A stretch of 64,000 nucleotides of DNA from Hydrogenophaga sp. NFH-34 (GCF_021401345.1 NZ_JACBGE010000021.1:1-64000), one strand, 5' to 3'; positions 8,566 to 17,774 are shown, counted from the stretch's first letter. Notes: a model not told the origin generated them from the sequence alone. Numbers and translations: made by a program.

Positions 8566-9407
8566 TGAAGGCGCCCGTCGACTACCTTCTCCACCTGGCC
8601 GACAACGCCCTGGTGCTCGGCCAGCGCAACGCCGAGTGGTGCGGCCACGGCCCCATCCTCGAAGAGGACCTGGCGCTGGCCAACAACAGCCTGGACCTGA
8701 TCGGCCAAGCCCGCCTGCTGTACCAGCACGCGGCGGAGCTGATCAACAGCAACGCCTCACTGGCCCAGCGCTTCGCGCACCTGCCGGGTGCTCGCCAGGA
8801 CGGTCGCGTGACCGAGGACACCCTCGCCTATTTCCGCGACACCGCCGAGTTTCGCAACCACACGCTGATGGAGTTGCCGCACCACGGCCCCTTGGTGGGC
8901 TACGCGGTGAGCGAGCGCGACTACGCCGTGACCATCGCGCGCAACTTCCTGGTGAGCGCGCTGATGGTGCTGGTGTGGGACAGCCTGCGCGCGTCCAAGG
9001 ATGCGCAGCTGGCCGCCATCGCCGCCAAATCGCTCAAAGAAGTGCGCTACCACCTGCAGCACGCGGGCGACTGGCTGGTGCGCTTCGGCGACGGCACCGA
9101 AGAGTCGCACCGCCGCGCCCAGAACGCGATCGACCTCCTGCTGCCGTACTGCGAGGCCTTCTGGCATCCGGGACCGGCGGAGTCCGCCGCGGCACAGGAC
9201 GGCACGGGGGTCGACATCCTCAGCTTGCGCGAGCACTGGAACGCGCTGGTGAACGAGACCCTGGCCGAAGCCACGCTGACACGCCACGACCAGCCCCACC
9301 CGGGTTACGTCGCACAGGGCCACACAGGCATCCATTCGGAACACCTGGGATTCCTGCTCGCCGAGATGCAGAGTCTGGCCCGCGCCCACCCCACCGCCGC
9401 CTGGTGA
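8565..9407 (+). CDS. paaC: 1,2-phenylacetyl-CoA epoxidase subunit PaaC
   Basis: Ferritin-fold partner of PaaA in the epoxidase core; it stabilises the complex and has degenerate di-iron ligands in characterised homologues. The product, about 280 residues, carries the family features DYLLHLADNALVLGQRNAEWCGHGP near the N terminus (shown here only by its start and end: DYLLH...WCGHGP) and EVRYHLQHAGDWLVRFGDGT. The ATG at 8565 overlaps the paaB stop (TGATG), giving translational coupling; a GTG at 8562 is possible. Confidence 0.95.
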   Translation: MKAPVDYLLHLADNALVLGQRNAEWCGHGPILEEDLALANNSLDLIGQARLLYQHAAELINSNASLAQRFAHLPGARQDGRVTEDTLAYFRDTAEFRNHTLMELPHHGPLVGYAVSERDYAVTIARNFLVSALMVLVWDSLRASKDAQLAAIAAKSLKEVRYHLQHAGDWLVRFGDGTEESHRRAQNAIDLLLPYCEAFWHPGPAESAAAQDGTGVDILSLREHWNALVNETLAEATLTRHDQPHPGYVAQGHTGIHSEHLGFLLAEMQSLARAHPTAAW

Positions 9408-9412
9408 ACGCC

Positions 9413-9937
9413 ATGAGCGCGGCCACCGAGGCATCGCTGCAAGCCGTCTTCCAAGCGCTGGCGCACCTGACCGACCCGGAGATTCCGGTCGTCAGCCTGA
9501 GCGATCTCGGCATCCTGCGTGCCGTGCGCGAAGGCGCCGACGGCGTGCCCGAGGTCGTCATCACGCCCACCTACAGCGGTTGCCCGGCCATGGGCCAGAT
9601 CGCCGACGACATCTTGGTGGCGCTGCGCGATGCCGGCCTGCCCGGCCGGGTGGTGACACAGCTCGCACCGGCCTGGACCACCGACTGGATGAGCGCAGTG
9701 GCCAAAGAGAAGCTGCGCGCCTACGGTATCGCACCACCGCAGGGTGGCAGCGCGCCACCGGCCACACCCGGCGTTCTGCGCTTCAGCCGGCACGCGGCGC
9801 GCCCGGCCAGGGTGACCTGCCCGCACTGCGGCTCGCGCAACACCACGCTGATCGCGCCCTTTGGCTCCACCGCCTGCAAAGCGCAACACCGCTGCCTCGA
9901 CTGCCTCGAACCTTTCGACCACTTCAAACCCTACTGA
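9413..9937 (+). CDS. paaD: Phenylacetate pathway protein PaaD (Fe-S maturation)
   Basis: Required in vivo for epoxidase activity, probably in maturation of the PaaE iron-sulfur cluster. The 174-residue product has an N-terminal MIP18/DUF59 domain (LTDPEIPVVSLSDLGI, TPTYSGCPAM) and a C-terminal zinc-ribbon-like region with CPHCGS and CLDC pairs. It begins 5 nt after paaC stops and is followed 7 nt later by paaE. Confidence 0.94.
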   Translation: MSAATEASLQAVFQALAHLTDPEIPVVSLSDLGILRAVREGADGVPEVVITPTYSGCPAMGQIADDILVALRDAGLPGRVVTQLAPAWTTDWMSAVAKEKLRAYGIAPPQGGSAPPATPGVLRFSRHAARPARVTCPHCGSRNTTLIAPFGSTACKAQHRCLDCLEPFDHFKPY

Positions 9938-9944
9938 CGACGCC

Positions 9945-11054
9945 ATGAGCACCGCCGCCCCCCGCTTTCACGAGCTCACCGTCTCACGCGTCGACCCCGA
10001 AGCGGCGGGTGCGGTGGCGATCTCGCTTGCCATCCCCGAGACCCTGCGCGAAACCTTCGCCTTCAAACCCGGCCAGTTCCTCACACTGCGCGCAGACATC
10101 GGTGGCCAGGACGTGCGCCGCAGCTACTCGATCAGCAGCCCGCGCAGCCGGCTCGCCAAACATGGCGAACTCACGCTGGGGATCCGGCCGGTCGAGGGGG
10201 GCGTGTTCTCCCACTGGGCGGCCACCCAGCTCCGGGCGGGTGACACGCTGCGCGTGATGCCCCCCGATGGGCGCTTCACGGTGCACAAGCCGCGTGCAAT
10301 CCACCGCGTGGGTTTCGCGGCCGGCTCGGGCATCACGCCCATCCTGTCCATCATGGCCAGCACGCTGGAAGACGCCCCGGACGCCAAATTCACCCTGGTC
10401 TACGGCAACCGGCGCATGGACAGCGTCATGTTCAACGAGGACCTGCAGGACCTGAAGGACCGCTACCCTGGTCGCCTCACGCTCATCCACGTGCTTTCAC
10501 GCCAGGCCAACGAAGTGCCGCTGCTCGAAGGCCGCATCGACGGCGACAAGGTGCGCGCCCTCATGGGCGCACTGCTGCCAGTGGGCAGCATGGACGAGGT
10601 CTTCGTGTGTGGGCCCGAAGCCATGATCGACGCCACGGAAAAGGCCTTGCTCGATGCCGGCGTGCGGCCCGACCGCATCCACACCGAACGCTTCACCTCG
10701 CCCACACCGGATGTGCAACCAGCCGGTCAGCGCCAGGCTCCCACGCCGAGCCCGCCAGCGGAACGGAAACTCGGGGAAGTCGCCTTGACGGTGGTGCTCG
10801 ACGGCAAACCCCATGCACTCCGGATGCGCAAGGACGAGCACGTGCTCGACGCCGCGCTCAACGCCGGGCTCGACCTGCCCTGGTCGTGCAAAGGCGGCGT
10901 GTGCTGCACCTGCCGCGCCAAGGTGATGGACGGACAGGTCACCATGGACAAGAACTTCACGCTGGAGCCATGGGAAACCGAGAAGGGTTTCGTGCTGTCC
11001 TGCCAGGCTCGGCCGACCACCAGCACGCTGGTGGTCAGCTACGACGAGCGCTGA
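9945..11054 (+). CDS. paaE: 1,2-phenylacetyl-CoA epoxidase reductase PaaE
   Basis: Passes electrons from NADPH through FAD and a plant-type [2Fe-2S] cluster to PaaA. The 369-residue product has an FAD/NAD(P)-binding ferredoxin-reductase module (RRSYSIS for FAD at about residue 63, and GSGITP) and a C-terminal ferredoxin domain with CKGGVCCTC plus a distal SCQ cysteine. Last gene of the paa operon in this window; the CoA ligase and the ring-cleavage genes (paaK, paaG, paaZ) are not here. A small GC hairpin at 11061-11077 follows. Confidence 0.95.
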   Translation: MSTAAPRFHELTVSRVDPEAAGAVAISLAIPETLRETFAFKPGQFLTLRADIGGQDVRRSYSISSPRSRLAKHGELTLGIRPVEGGVFSHWAATQLRAGDTLRVMPPDGRFTVHKPRAIHRVGFAAGSGITPILSIMASTLEDAPDAKFTLVYGNRRMDSVMFNEDLQDLKDRYPGRLTLIHVLSRQANEVPLLEGRIDGDKVRALMGALLPVGSMDEVFVCGPEAMIDATEKALLDAGVRPDRIHTERFTSPTPDVQPAGQRQAPTPSPPAERKLGEVALTVVLDGKPHALRMRKDEHVLDAALNAGLDLPWSCKGGVCCTCRAKVMDGQVTMDKNFTLEPWETEKGFVLSCQARPTTSTLVVSYDER

Positions 11055-11078
11055 AGCCCTGGCGGCACAGGCGCCACA

Positions 11079-12035
11079 TCAGCCACCCCATCCGCGCGCA
11101 TCCTCCATGACCTCCCGGCCCAACGGGGTCAACCGGGCGTGTTCACACACTGTGGCGAATCCCGCCTGGAACCGCCGCCGATCGTCTGCCGCCGCCAGCA
11201 ATGCGGCCTTGTGCTCGGCATCGTTCAGACACCCGCTGCCGGCCAAACCCTCCATGGCCCAGGCCATGCGAGCGGAAACATAGGTCGCATGAACAATGCC
11301 ATCCATCGGGCGCGGATCTTCCCGCAACGGTGAGGGATAGAGTTCGTCGTCGGCGTTTTCGATCAGCGCCTGCTCACGACACATACCGAACAGCACACTG
11401 TGACCGGACTCGTGCGCCAACACCTCGGCCACGGCGAGACGGTCGCGGTGATGCCGGGGGTTGAGCAGCAACAGGCCCCAGAACTGGTAATGCGACGCCC
11501 CGTCGAACTCGTAACGGGCCCCCGGCGGCGCCTGCGCCAGCAACACATCCGAGACGATGGCCGTCAGTTCCCCATGCAATGCCGGCAAGCCCTCGGCCAG
11601 CAGCTCGCGCCCCGCCCGGAGCAGAACCTCAAAAGCCTGTACGTCCGCCTCGCCCAAGGGATGGAAGGCATCGGCCTCTTCGCCCAGACGTGCGTCCAGG
11701 ATGGCATCCAGCGTACGCGCCTCCAGGCTGCCCCGGCCACGAACACACCATGCGCCGCCCGGATCGGGGCGAGCCGGGCAGGCCGCCAGCCGGTGCGCCA
11801 CCGCCAAGGCGGGCTCGGGCTCGTCCAGCAACAGGTGCTCGGCCAACTGGAAATAGAGCCCGAAGGCCTCGGGCCCCAAAGACTGCCCCGCAGACAGGCG
11901 CTCCATGGCGGGAGACAGCGCCTCCTGAAGTCCAGCAGGCCCGGCCTCAGCGAGATGGAGGAGACTGCCCAGCAGATCCGCCTGCATTCCCCGATTCAGC
12001 TGTTGGCCACGCGCAGCCGAGGGCACAAACCCCAT
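11079..12035 (-). CDS. HEXXH-motif putative peptide-modification enzyme
   Basis: The 318-residue protein matches the C-terminal pattern of the mod_HExxH family (TIGR04267-type). The metal motif HESGHS covers residues 208-213, followed by the family's conserved YPSPLREDPRPMDG block at 233-246 and the HATYV helix. Family members occur beside RiPP precursors and maturases, and recent work (recalled, not checked) assigns some of them as 2-oxoglutarate/iron-dependent peptide beta-hydroxylases. The N-terminal 180 residues are helical with no recognised domain. GAGGTG lies 6 nt before the ATG. It is 51 nt downstream of a small basic peptide gene on the same strand, and a GGCGTG/CACGCC stem-loop (12047-12061) precedes the ribosome-binding site. 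The substrate assignment is inference from position. Confidence 0.75.
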   Translation of the reverse strand: MGFVPSAARGQQLNRGMQADLLGSLLHLAEAGPAGLQEALSPAMERLSAGQSLGPEAFGLYFQLAEHLLLDEPEPALAVAHRLAACPARPDPGGAWCVRGRGSLEARTLDAILDARLGEEADAFHPLGEADVQAFEVLLRAGRELLAEGLPALHGELTAIVSDVLLAQAPPGARYEFDGASHYQFWGLLLLNPRHHRDRLAVAEVLAHESGHSVLFGMCREQALIENADDELYPSPLREDPRPMDGIVHATYVSARMAWAMEGLAGSGCLNDAEHKAALLAAADDRRRFQAGFATVCEHARLTPLGREVMEDARGWGG

Positions 12036-12086
12036 GTCACACCTCGGCGTGCGGCACGCCCCCAGCCAACGTCGCCGGAACGCCCA

Positions 12087-12314
12087 TCAAGCGCACATGC
12101 CGCGCTTGTCGCCCCTTTTCAGGCCCAGCAGCGGGGACGTCTTGCGACCGACCTTGAAACCCTGCTTCACCCCGCGCTTGATCCCCACACGCAACTGCCG
12201 TTGCTGCGCATCGTCAATGGATACCGAGACATCGGCCACACCATCCGACGGGGCCAGCCGAGCCGCGTCGAGACGGAAACCCAGCAACTTGCGGACATCC
12301 AACTTGATGTTCAT
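12087..12314 (-). CDS. Small basic peptide, candidate RiPP precursor
   Basis: A 75-residue open frame starting at the ATG at 12314, with GGAG 8 nt upstream. An in-frame extension to 12353 is possible but crosses the predicted transcription start. The N-terminal half (MNIKLDVRKLLGFRLDAARL, then an acidic VSVSIDDAQ stretch) looks like a recognition or leader region. The last 34 residues are strongly basic and Gly-rich, with recurring K-R-G / K-x-G units (GIKRGVKQGFKVGRK, LKRGDKRG), and end in Met-Cys-Ala. No known family was recognised. Position directly before the HEXXH enzyme gene suggests it is that enzyme's substrate. An alternative is an unrelated small DNA- or RNA-binding protein. Confidence 0.6.
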   Translation of the reverse strand: MNIKLDVRKLLGFRLDAARLAPSDGVADVSVSIDDAQQRQLRVGIKRGVKQGFKVGRKTSPLLGLKRGDKRGMCA

Positions 12315-12333
12315 CGAATACGCTCCAGTCAAA

Positions 12334-12390
12334 GTGTCTACACAAATGGACACACTGCCTCATAATTACACTGATGCAGGCCTCCGTCAA
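12334..12390. promoter_or_regulatory. Overlapping divergent promoters of the peptide locus
   Basis: Minus strand: TTGACG (12385-12390), 17 nt, AATTAT (12362-12367), giving a start near 12355 and a 40-nt leader before the peptide ATG. Plus strand: CATAAT (12361-12366) with a weak TCTACA (12337-12342) places the start at about 12373, one base before the ATP-grasp ATG. The two -10 boxes occupy the same bases. An inverted repeat GTGTC-N10-GACAC (12334-12353) overlaps the plus -35 and is a candidate operator. All of this is inferred from pattern. Confidence 0.45.
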
Positions 12391-13345
12391 TCGCGTCCGT
12401 CGACTGATTTACGTCACCACCCGGGACCATGCCTACACGTTTCAGGCCTGGCCGGCATTGCTGGCACCGACGGGCATCGAGGTGCAGAGGTTCTGCTATG
12501 AACAGTGGCTGCCTGCAGCCCGCACCCCCGTGGGCACCTACGTCCTGACCGACTTTGATCGTCTGTCCGTCAGCGAACTCCAGGTGGCGGGGGAACTGTT
12601 TCAGACCCTGGTGGCTGCGGGCATGACCGTGCTCAACGATCCCCGCCAGTTTCGCCCCAGGGCCTTCCTGCTCAAACAGCTCCAGCACTCAGGCATCAAC
12701 ACGTTTGGCTGCCACCTGCCCGCAGCCGGGGAGTGGCCGGATCGCTTTCCGGTGTTTCTCCGCACACTGGCCGGGCACCGGGGCGTGCTGTCCGAATTGC
12801 TGCACGATGGGACTGCCTGCCAGCAGGCGCTGGAAGCAGCGCTGGCGCAAGGCTTCACACTCAGTGACCTGGCCTTCATCACTTTTGCCGCCACCCCCAG
12901 CGCGACGGGGGCTTTTCAGAAACACGCGGCTTACCGCATCGGTGACCGCATCGTCCGCGCGGTCACCGTCAACCAGCGGCACTGGATGGCCAAAGTGGGG
13001 GAACTGGGTGTGGCCTCCGAAGCCCAGTACCGGGAAGAGCTGACTGAAATGGATCACTACCCGCACGCGGCGTTCGTACACCGCGTGTTCGACGCGGCCG
13101 GGTCAACCTTTGGCCGGCTGGATTTCGGTCTCACGGACGCGGGTCCGCAGGCCTATGAAATCAACACCAACCCCCATATGGGCAGTGGTGCACCCGACGA
13201 ATTGATGCACCCGAATGCCGACCGGAGCGCCACCATGCAACGCATTCGCCGCGACCTGATCGAAGCGTTCGGGGCACAGGTGCCACCGCACCCCCGAGGC
13301 TGGATCCGCCTGCGCGATCAACGCAGGCCGGTGCCCCGGGTGTGA
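12374..13345 (+). CDS. ATP-grasp-like protein of the peptide-modification locus
   Basis: The 323-residue protein is best read as an ATP-grasp ligase relative. It has an N-terminal alpha/beta domain, a central region resembling the ATP-binding lobe (RFPVFLRTLAGHRG at about 126-139), and a C-terminal metal-site motif LDFGLTD (249-255) followed by YEINTNPHM (261-269) with candidate Mg ligands D250, E262 and N264. The canonical glycine-rich loop is weak, so catalytic competence is uncertain. ATP-grasp enzymes in RiPP systems form amide or ester cross-links or add amino acids. It is divergent from the peptide and HEXXH genes. No Shine-Dalgarno sequence precedes the ATG, which fits leaderless translation. 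Confidence 0.6.
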   Translation: MQASVNRVRRLIYVTTRDHAYTFQAWPALLAPTGIEVQRFCYEQWLPAARTPVGTYVLTDFDRLSVSELQVAGELFQTLVAAGMTVLNDPRQFRPRAFLLKQLQHSGINTFGCHLPAAGEWPDRFPVFLRTLAGHRGVLSELLHDGTACQQALEAALAQGFTLSDLAFITFAATPSATGAFQKHAAYRIGDRIVRAVTVNQRHWMAKVGELGVASEAQYREELTEMDHYPHAAFVHRVFDAAGSTFGRLDFGLTDAGPQAYEINTNPHMGSGAPDELMHPNADRSATMQRIRRDLIEAFGAQVPPHPRGWIRLRDQRRPVPRV

Positions 13346-13365
13346 GGGCCCCGCGAAAGGCCCTC
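13344..13365. terminator. Hairpin between convergent genes
   Basis: A GAGGGCC/GGCCCTC stem of 7 bp with an 8-nt loop overlaps the stop of the ATP-grasp-like gene and precedes the ompW stop. No U-run follows on either strand, so it is a weak terminator at best. Confidence 0.35.
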
Positions 13366-13383
13366 AACCCTTGACGGTGCTGC

Positions 13384-13986
13384 TCAGAACTTCCAGCCCA
13401 GGCCCACGCCCACCAGCACCGGATCGACCTTGAACTTGCCGATTTCGGCGCCACCGGCGGAGACCTTGGTGCCGATGTTGACCTTCTTCACGTCAAAGTT
13501 CAGGTACAGGGTCTGGGACAGCGGCACGTCCACCCCCACCTGCAACGCCAGGCCTGTGCTGTTGCGCTTGATGTCGACGCCTGCCGGCAGCTTGACCGAG
13601 CTGAAGCGCGTGTAGTTCAAGCCGGCACCCACATACGGCTTGAAGCTGCCGGCGTCGAAGTGGTACTGCACCGTCAGCGTCGGCGGCAGGTGTTTGAGGC
13701 TGCCGATGTCCAGCGCACCGTTGCCCGCCGACAGGGTGTGCTTCTGGGGCACGGTCAGGATCAGTTCGGCCGCCAGGTTCGGGCTCAGGAAGTAGGTGAA
13801 ATCGACTTCCGGCAGCCACTTGTTGTTGACCGAAAGCGCCAGACCGGTGCTGTCCTTGTTGGCACTGTCGAGGTGCACGGCACGCGCACGCACCAGCAGG
13901 TCTCCGGACTTGAAGTCCTGCGCCATGGCGGCGCCGGCCGACAGCATCGCCAGGGCAGCGACGGCAACGATGTGCTTCTTCATCAT
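13384..13986 (-). CDS. ompW: OmpW family outer membrane protein
   Basis: Eight-stranded outer-membrane beta-barrel thought to pass small hydrophobic molecules. The 200-residue precursor has a signal peptide ending near AGAAMA|QD (residue 22), alternating amphipathic strands, the family segment LPPTLTVQYHF and YVGAGLNYTRF, and a terminal aromatic (GLGWKF) as BAM signal. Two adjacent ATGs (13986, 13983) are possible starts. The upstream region carries FNR-type boxes, consistent with oxygen control as known for E. coli ompW. Confidence 0.92.
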   Translation of the reverse strand: MMKKHIVAVAALAMLSAGAAMAQDFKSGDLLVRARAVHLDSANKDSTGLALSVNNKWLPEVDFTYFLSPNLAAELILTVPQKHTLSAGNGALDIGSLKHLPPTLTVQYHFDAGSFKPYVGAGLNYTRFSSVKLPAGVDIKRNSTGLALQVGVDVPLSQTLYLNFDVKKVNIGTKVSAGGAEIGKFKVDPVLVGVGLGWKF

Positions 13987-14009
13987 GATGTCTTCTTCAT
14001 CCTCGTCAC

Positions 14010-14132
14010 GGGAACATTCCCGGCGGCCATTACAGAAGACCCGATGGGGCGCAACTTTGCGTCAGATCAAACCCGACCGGCGCCCCGATTCGGGGCATCG
14101 GTTTTTCTTTGCACGCTTTTGACGCACGTCAA
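14010..14132 (-). promoter_or_regulatory. ompW promoter with two FNR/Anr-type boxes
   Basis: On the minus strand TTGATCTGACGCAA (14057-14070) is centred 41.5 bp upstream of the start predicted by TGTAAT (14029-14034), the exact spacing of a class II FNR promoter. A second, perfectly symmetric box TTGACGCACGTCAA (14119-14132) is centred near -103.5, about six helical turns away. The predicted transcript begins beside GGGAATGTTCCC (14010-14021). Confidence 0.55.
14076..14110 (+). terminator. Rightward terminator-like hairpin upstream of ompW
   Basis: An imperfect 27-nt palindrome (14076-14102, GC-rich stem with a 2x2 internal loop) is followed by TTTTTCTTT on the plus strand. No plus-strand gene ends here. 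It would stop a rightward transcript coming from the ompW region. Confidence 0.4.
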
Positions 14133-14152
14133 TGCTGGCGAGGAACCCGCTT

Positions 14153-14551
14153 TCACTCAGGCAGCAGCTGCACCCGAAACACGCCCCGGTGCCGCACCCC
14201 CAACGCTTCGGCGGCGGCGTGGCTGAGATCGATGGCGCGGTTGCCCGTGTTCGGTCCCCGGTCGTTGATGCGCACGACCACTTCGCGCCCGGTATCGACG
14301 CTGCGCACGCGCAACCAGGTGCCAAACGGCAACGTCGGGTGCGCGGCCGTGAGTTCGTCGCGGTCGAAGCGTTCCCCGCTGGCGGTGCGCCGTCCATGAA
14401 ACCGGTCGCCATACCAGGAGGCCAGGACGATGGGCACCCGCCCGGGGTGCCAGCTGGTGTCGCCCAGGGCGTCCCGCTGTGTGCTGCAGCCGGCCAGCGC
14501 CGCCACGCCCAGCAACAGGAACATGCGGCGTTGCCAGCCCGGGGACGTCAT
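14153..14551 (-). CDS. rlpA: RlpA-like lipoprotein (DPBB domain)
   Basis: Short septal-ring-type RlpA: a lipoprotein with a double-psi beta-barrel domain that in some species cleaves stem-less glycan strands. The 132-residue product has a signal peptide with lipobox LAGC (residue ~19), then ASWYGDRFHGRRTASGERFD and TLPFGTWLRVRS and VRINDRGP, all diagnostic RlpA motifs. The SPOR domain of longer relatives is absent. The ATG at 14551 overlaps the metF stop (ATGA), so it is probably the last gene of the ahcY-tlyA-metF group; the longer upstream frame lies inside metF and is rejected. Confidence 0.88.
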   Translation of the reverse strand: MTSPGWQRRMFLLLGVAALAGCSTQRDALGDTSWHPGRVPIVLASWYGDRFHGRRTASGERFDRDELTAAHPTLPFGTWLRVRSVDTGREVVVRINDRGPNTGNRAIDLSHAAAEALGVRHRGVFRVQLLPE

Positions 14552-15375
14552 GCGCGCAGTCGGCGCACGAGCTCGAGGGTCGCCGCGCTCTGGTTCATGG
14601 TGTAGAAGTGCAGGGCCGGAGCGCCCAGCGCCACCAGGCGTTCGACCAGGCTGCTGACCACGTCGAGCCCGAAGGCCTTGATGGACGCCGTGTCGTCGCC
14701 ATAGGCCTGCAGCCGCAGGCGAATCCAGCGAGGAATCTCCGCACCACACGCGTCGGAAAAGCGCATCAATTGCGTGGAGCTGGTGATGGGCATGATCCCC
14801 GGCACCACCGGTACATCGGCCCCCAGCGCCCGCGCCTCGTCGACGAAACGGGCATAGGCGTCGGCACTGTAGAAATACTGGGTGATCGCGGAATCCGCGC
14901 CCGCCCTCACCTTGGCCGCGTAGGCCTTGAGGTCGGCCTCGGGCGAGCGGGCCTGTGGGTGCACCTCGGGGTAGGCGGCCACTTCGATGTGGAAGTCGCG
15001 CCCGGTTTCGGCACGGATGAAAGCCACCAGATCGCTGGCGTACTGAAATTCACCACCGATGCCATAGCCGCTGGGCAGATCGCCCCGCAGCGCCACCAGC
15101 CGCCGCACGCCCATGGTCTTGAGCTGCGCGAGCTGATCGCGCACGCTGGTCTTGGTGGCGCCAATGCAGGAGAAATGCGATGCCGCGTCCACACCTTCGG
15201 TCAGGATGGCCTTCACGGTGTCGAAGGTCCCTTGCTGCGTGGAGCCGCCGGCGCCATAGGTCACCGAACAGAACTCGGGCTGGAGCGCGTACAGCTGCTG
15301 GCGCACGGCGCGCAGCTTGTCGGCGCCCTCGGGCGTCTTGGGCGGAAAGAATTCAAAACTCAGGGGCAGGCCCAT
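14548..15375 (-). CDS. metF: Methylenetetrahydrofolate reductase
   Basis: FAD enzyme reducing 5,10-methylene-THF to 5-methyl-THF, the methyl donor for methionine synthesis. The 275-residue TIM barrel begins with the family signature SFEFFPPKT and contains VTYGAGGS and ALRGDLP. It overlaps the upstream tlyA by 16 nt and the downstream rlpA by 4 nt. Membership of the same unit as ahcY links it to SAM-cycle control. Confidence 0.96.
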   Translation of the reverse strand: MGLPLSFEFFPPKTPEGADKLRAVRQQLYALQPEFCSVTYGAGGSTQQGTFDTVKAILTEGVDAASHFSCIGATKTSVRDQLAQLKTMGVRRLVALRGDLPSGYGIGGEFQYASDLVAFIRAETGRDFHIEVAAYPEVHPQARSPEADLKAYAAKVRAGADSAITQYFYSADAYARFVDEARALGADVPVVPGIMPITSSTQLMRFSDACGAEIPRWIRLRLQAYGDDTASIKAFGLDVVSSLVERLVALGAPALHFYTMNQSAATLELVRRLRA

Positions 15376-16124
15376 ACGAAAAACTCCCGGTTGCCATCAC
15401 CACCGGTGATGGCGCTGTCGAAATAGTCGCGGCAGCGCAGACCGTGATCGGCACAGGCCTGGGCCATGCGCTGCTGCACTAGGGCGTAGCTGGCGGGGTT
15501 TTTCACCAGCCCCCCTTTGCCGATGTGTTCGGGCTGCAACTCGAACTGCGGCTTGACCAGCATCAGCAGCCCCGGCCCGCCGGCCTTGAGCAGCGGCACC
15601 AAGGCCGGCCAGACCAGCGTCTGCGAGATGAAAGACAGATCGCCGACGATCAGATCGAACGGTGCGGCGGCCGCAGCGCCGCCAGCAGCCACCAACTGCG
15701 GTGCGGTCAGGTCGCGTGCATTGCACTTTTCGATGCAGATCACGCGCGGATCGTTCCGCAGCGAAGGATGCAACTGGCCCTGGCCCACGTCCACCCCGAC
15801 CACGTGCGCCGCACCGCGCTGCAGCAGGCCGTCGGTGAAGCCACCGCTGCTCTGCCCCACGTCGAGGCAGCGCAGGCCCGCCACGTCGATGCCGCAGTGG
15901 GTGAGTGCCGCATCGAGTTTGAGTCCGCCGCGCGAGACGAAGCGCGATTCCGCCGTGTCCAGCAGTTCCAGATCCACCGTTTCGCGCAGCTCCTCGCCGT
16001 TCTTGGTCACCGTTTTCCAGTCGCCGCCGGGCAGGCGCCAGCGCACGCCCGCCGCGATCAGCCGCTGCGCTTGCGAGCGCGATGCGGCCAGGCCACGGTC
16101 AACCAGCAACTGGTCAGCACGCAT
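15360..16124 (-). CDS. TlyA family rRNA methyltransferase
   Basis: Predicted SAM-dependent 2'-O-methyltransferase of rRNA, often annotated as hemolysin TlyA. The 254-residue product has an N-terminal S4 RNA-binding domain (MRADQLLVDRGLAASRSQAQ...) and an FtsJ-like Rossmann domain with SRGGLKLDAAL, CLDVGQSSGGFTD (SAM loop) and VGDLSFIS. It lies between ahcY and metF, overlapping metF by 16 nt. As a SAM user it fits a methyl-cycle operon. Confidence 0.9.
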   Translation of the reverse strand: MRADQLLVDRGLAASRSQAQRLIAAGVRWRLPGGDWKTVTKNGEELRETVDLELLDTAESRFVSRGGLKLDAALTHCGIDVAGLRCLDVGQSSGGFTDGLLQRGAAHVVGVDVGQGQLHPSLRNDPRVICIEKCNARDLTAPQLVAAGGAAAAAPFDLIVGDLSFISQTLVWPALVPLLKAGGPGLLMLVKPQFELQPEHIGKGGLVKNPASYALVQQRMAQACADHGLRCRDYFDSAITGGDGNREFFVWACP

Positions 16125-16246
16125 GATGGGATGAAGAGATCTGATGCCAGGGCGCAGTGGAACCGGCTTGACCGGGCCACCAGCGCCACCCCCAAGAGGG
16201 TGACACCGAAGGCCGCGCGAGGGGCGTCCTCATGCTGCGCGGGGGA

Positions 16247-17695
<1,449 letters not shown>

Positions 17696-17774
17696 GTGGA
17701 AGGCTCCAAAAGCGACGTTGGGCAGAAAGCCACCGACGATGGGGAACCGGACTCACCTCACTCGTGCAGTGGAT

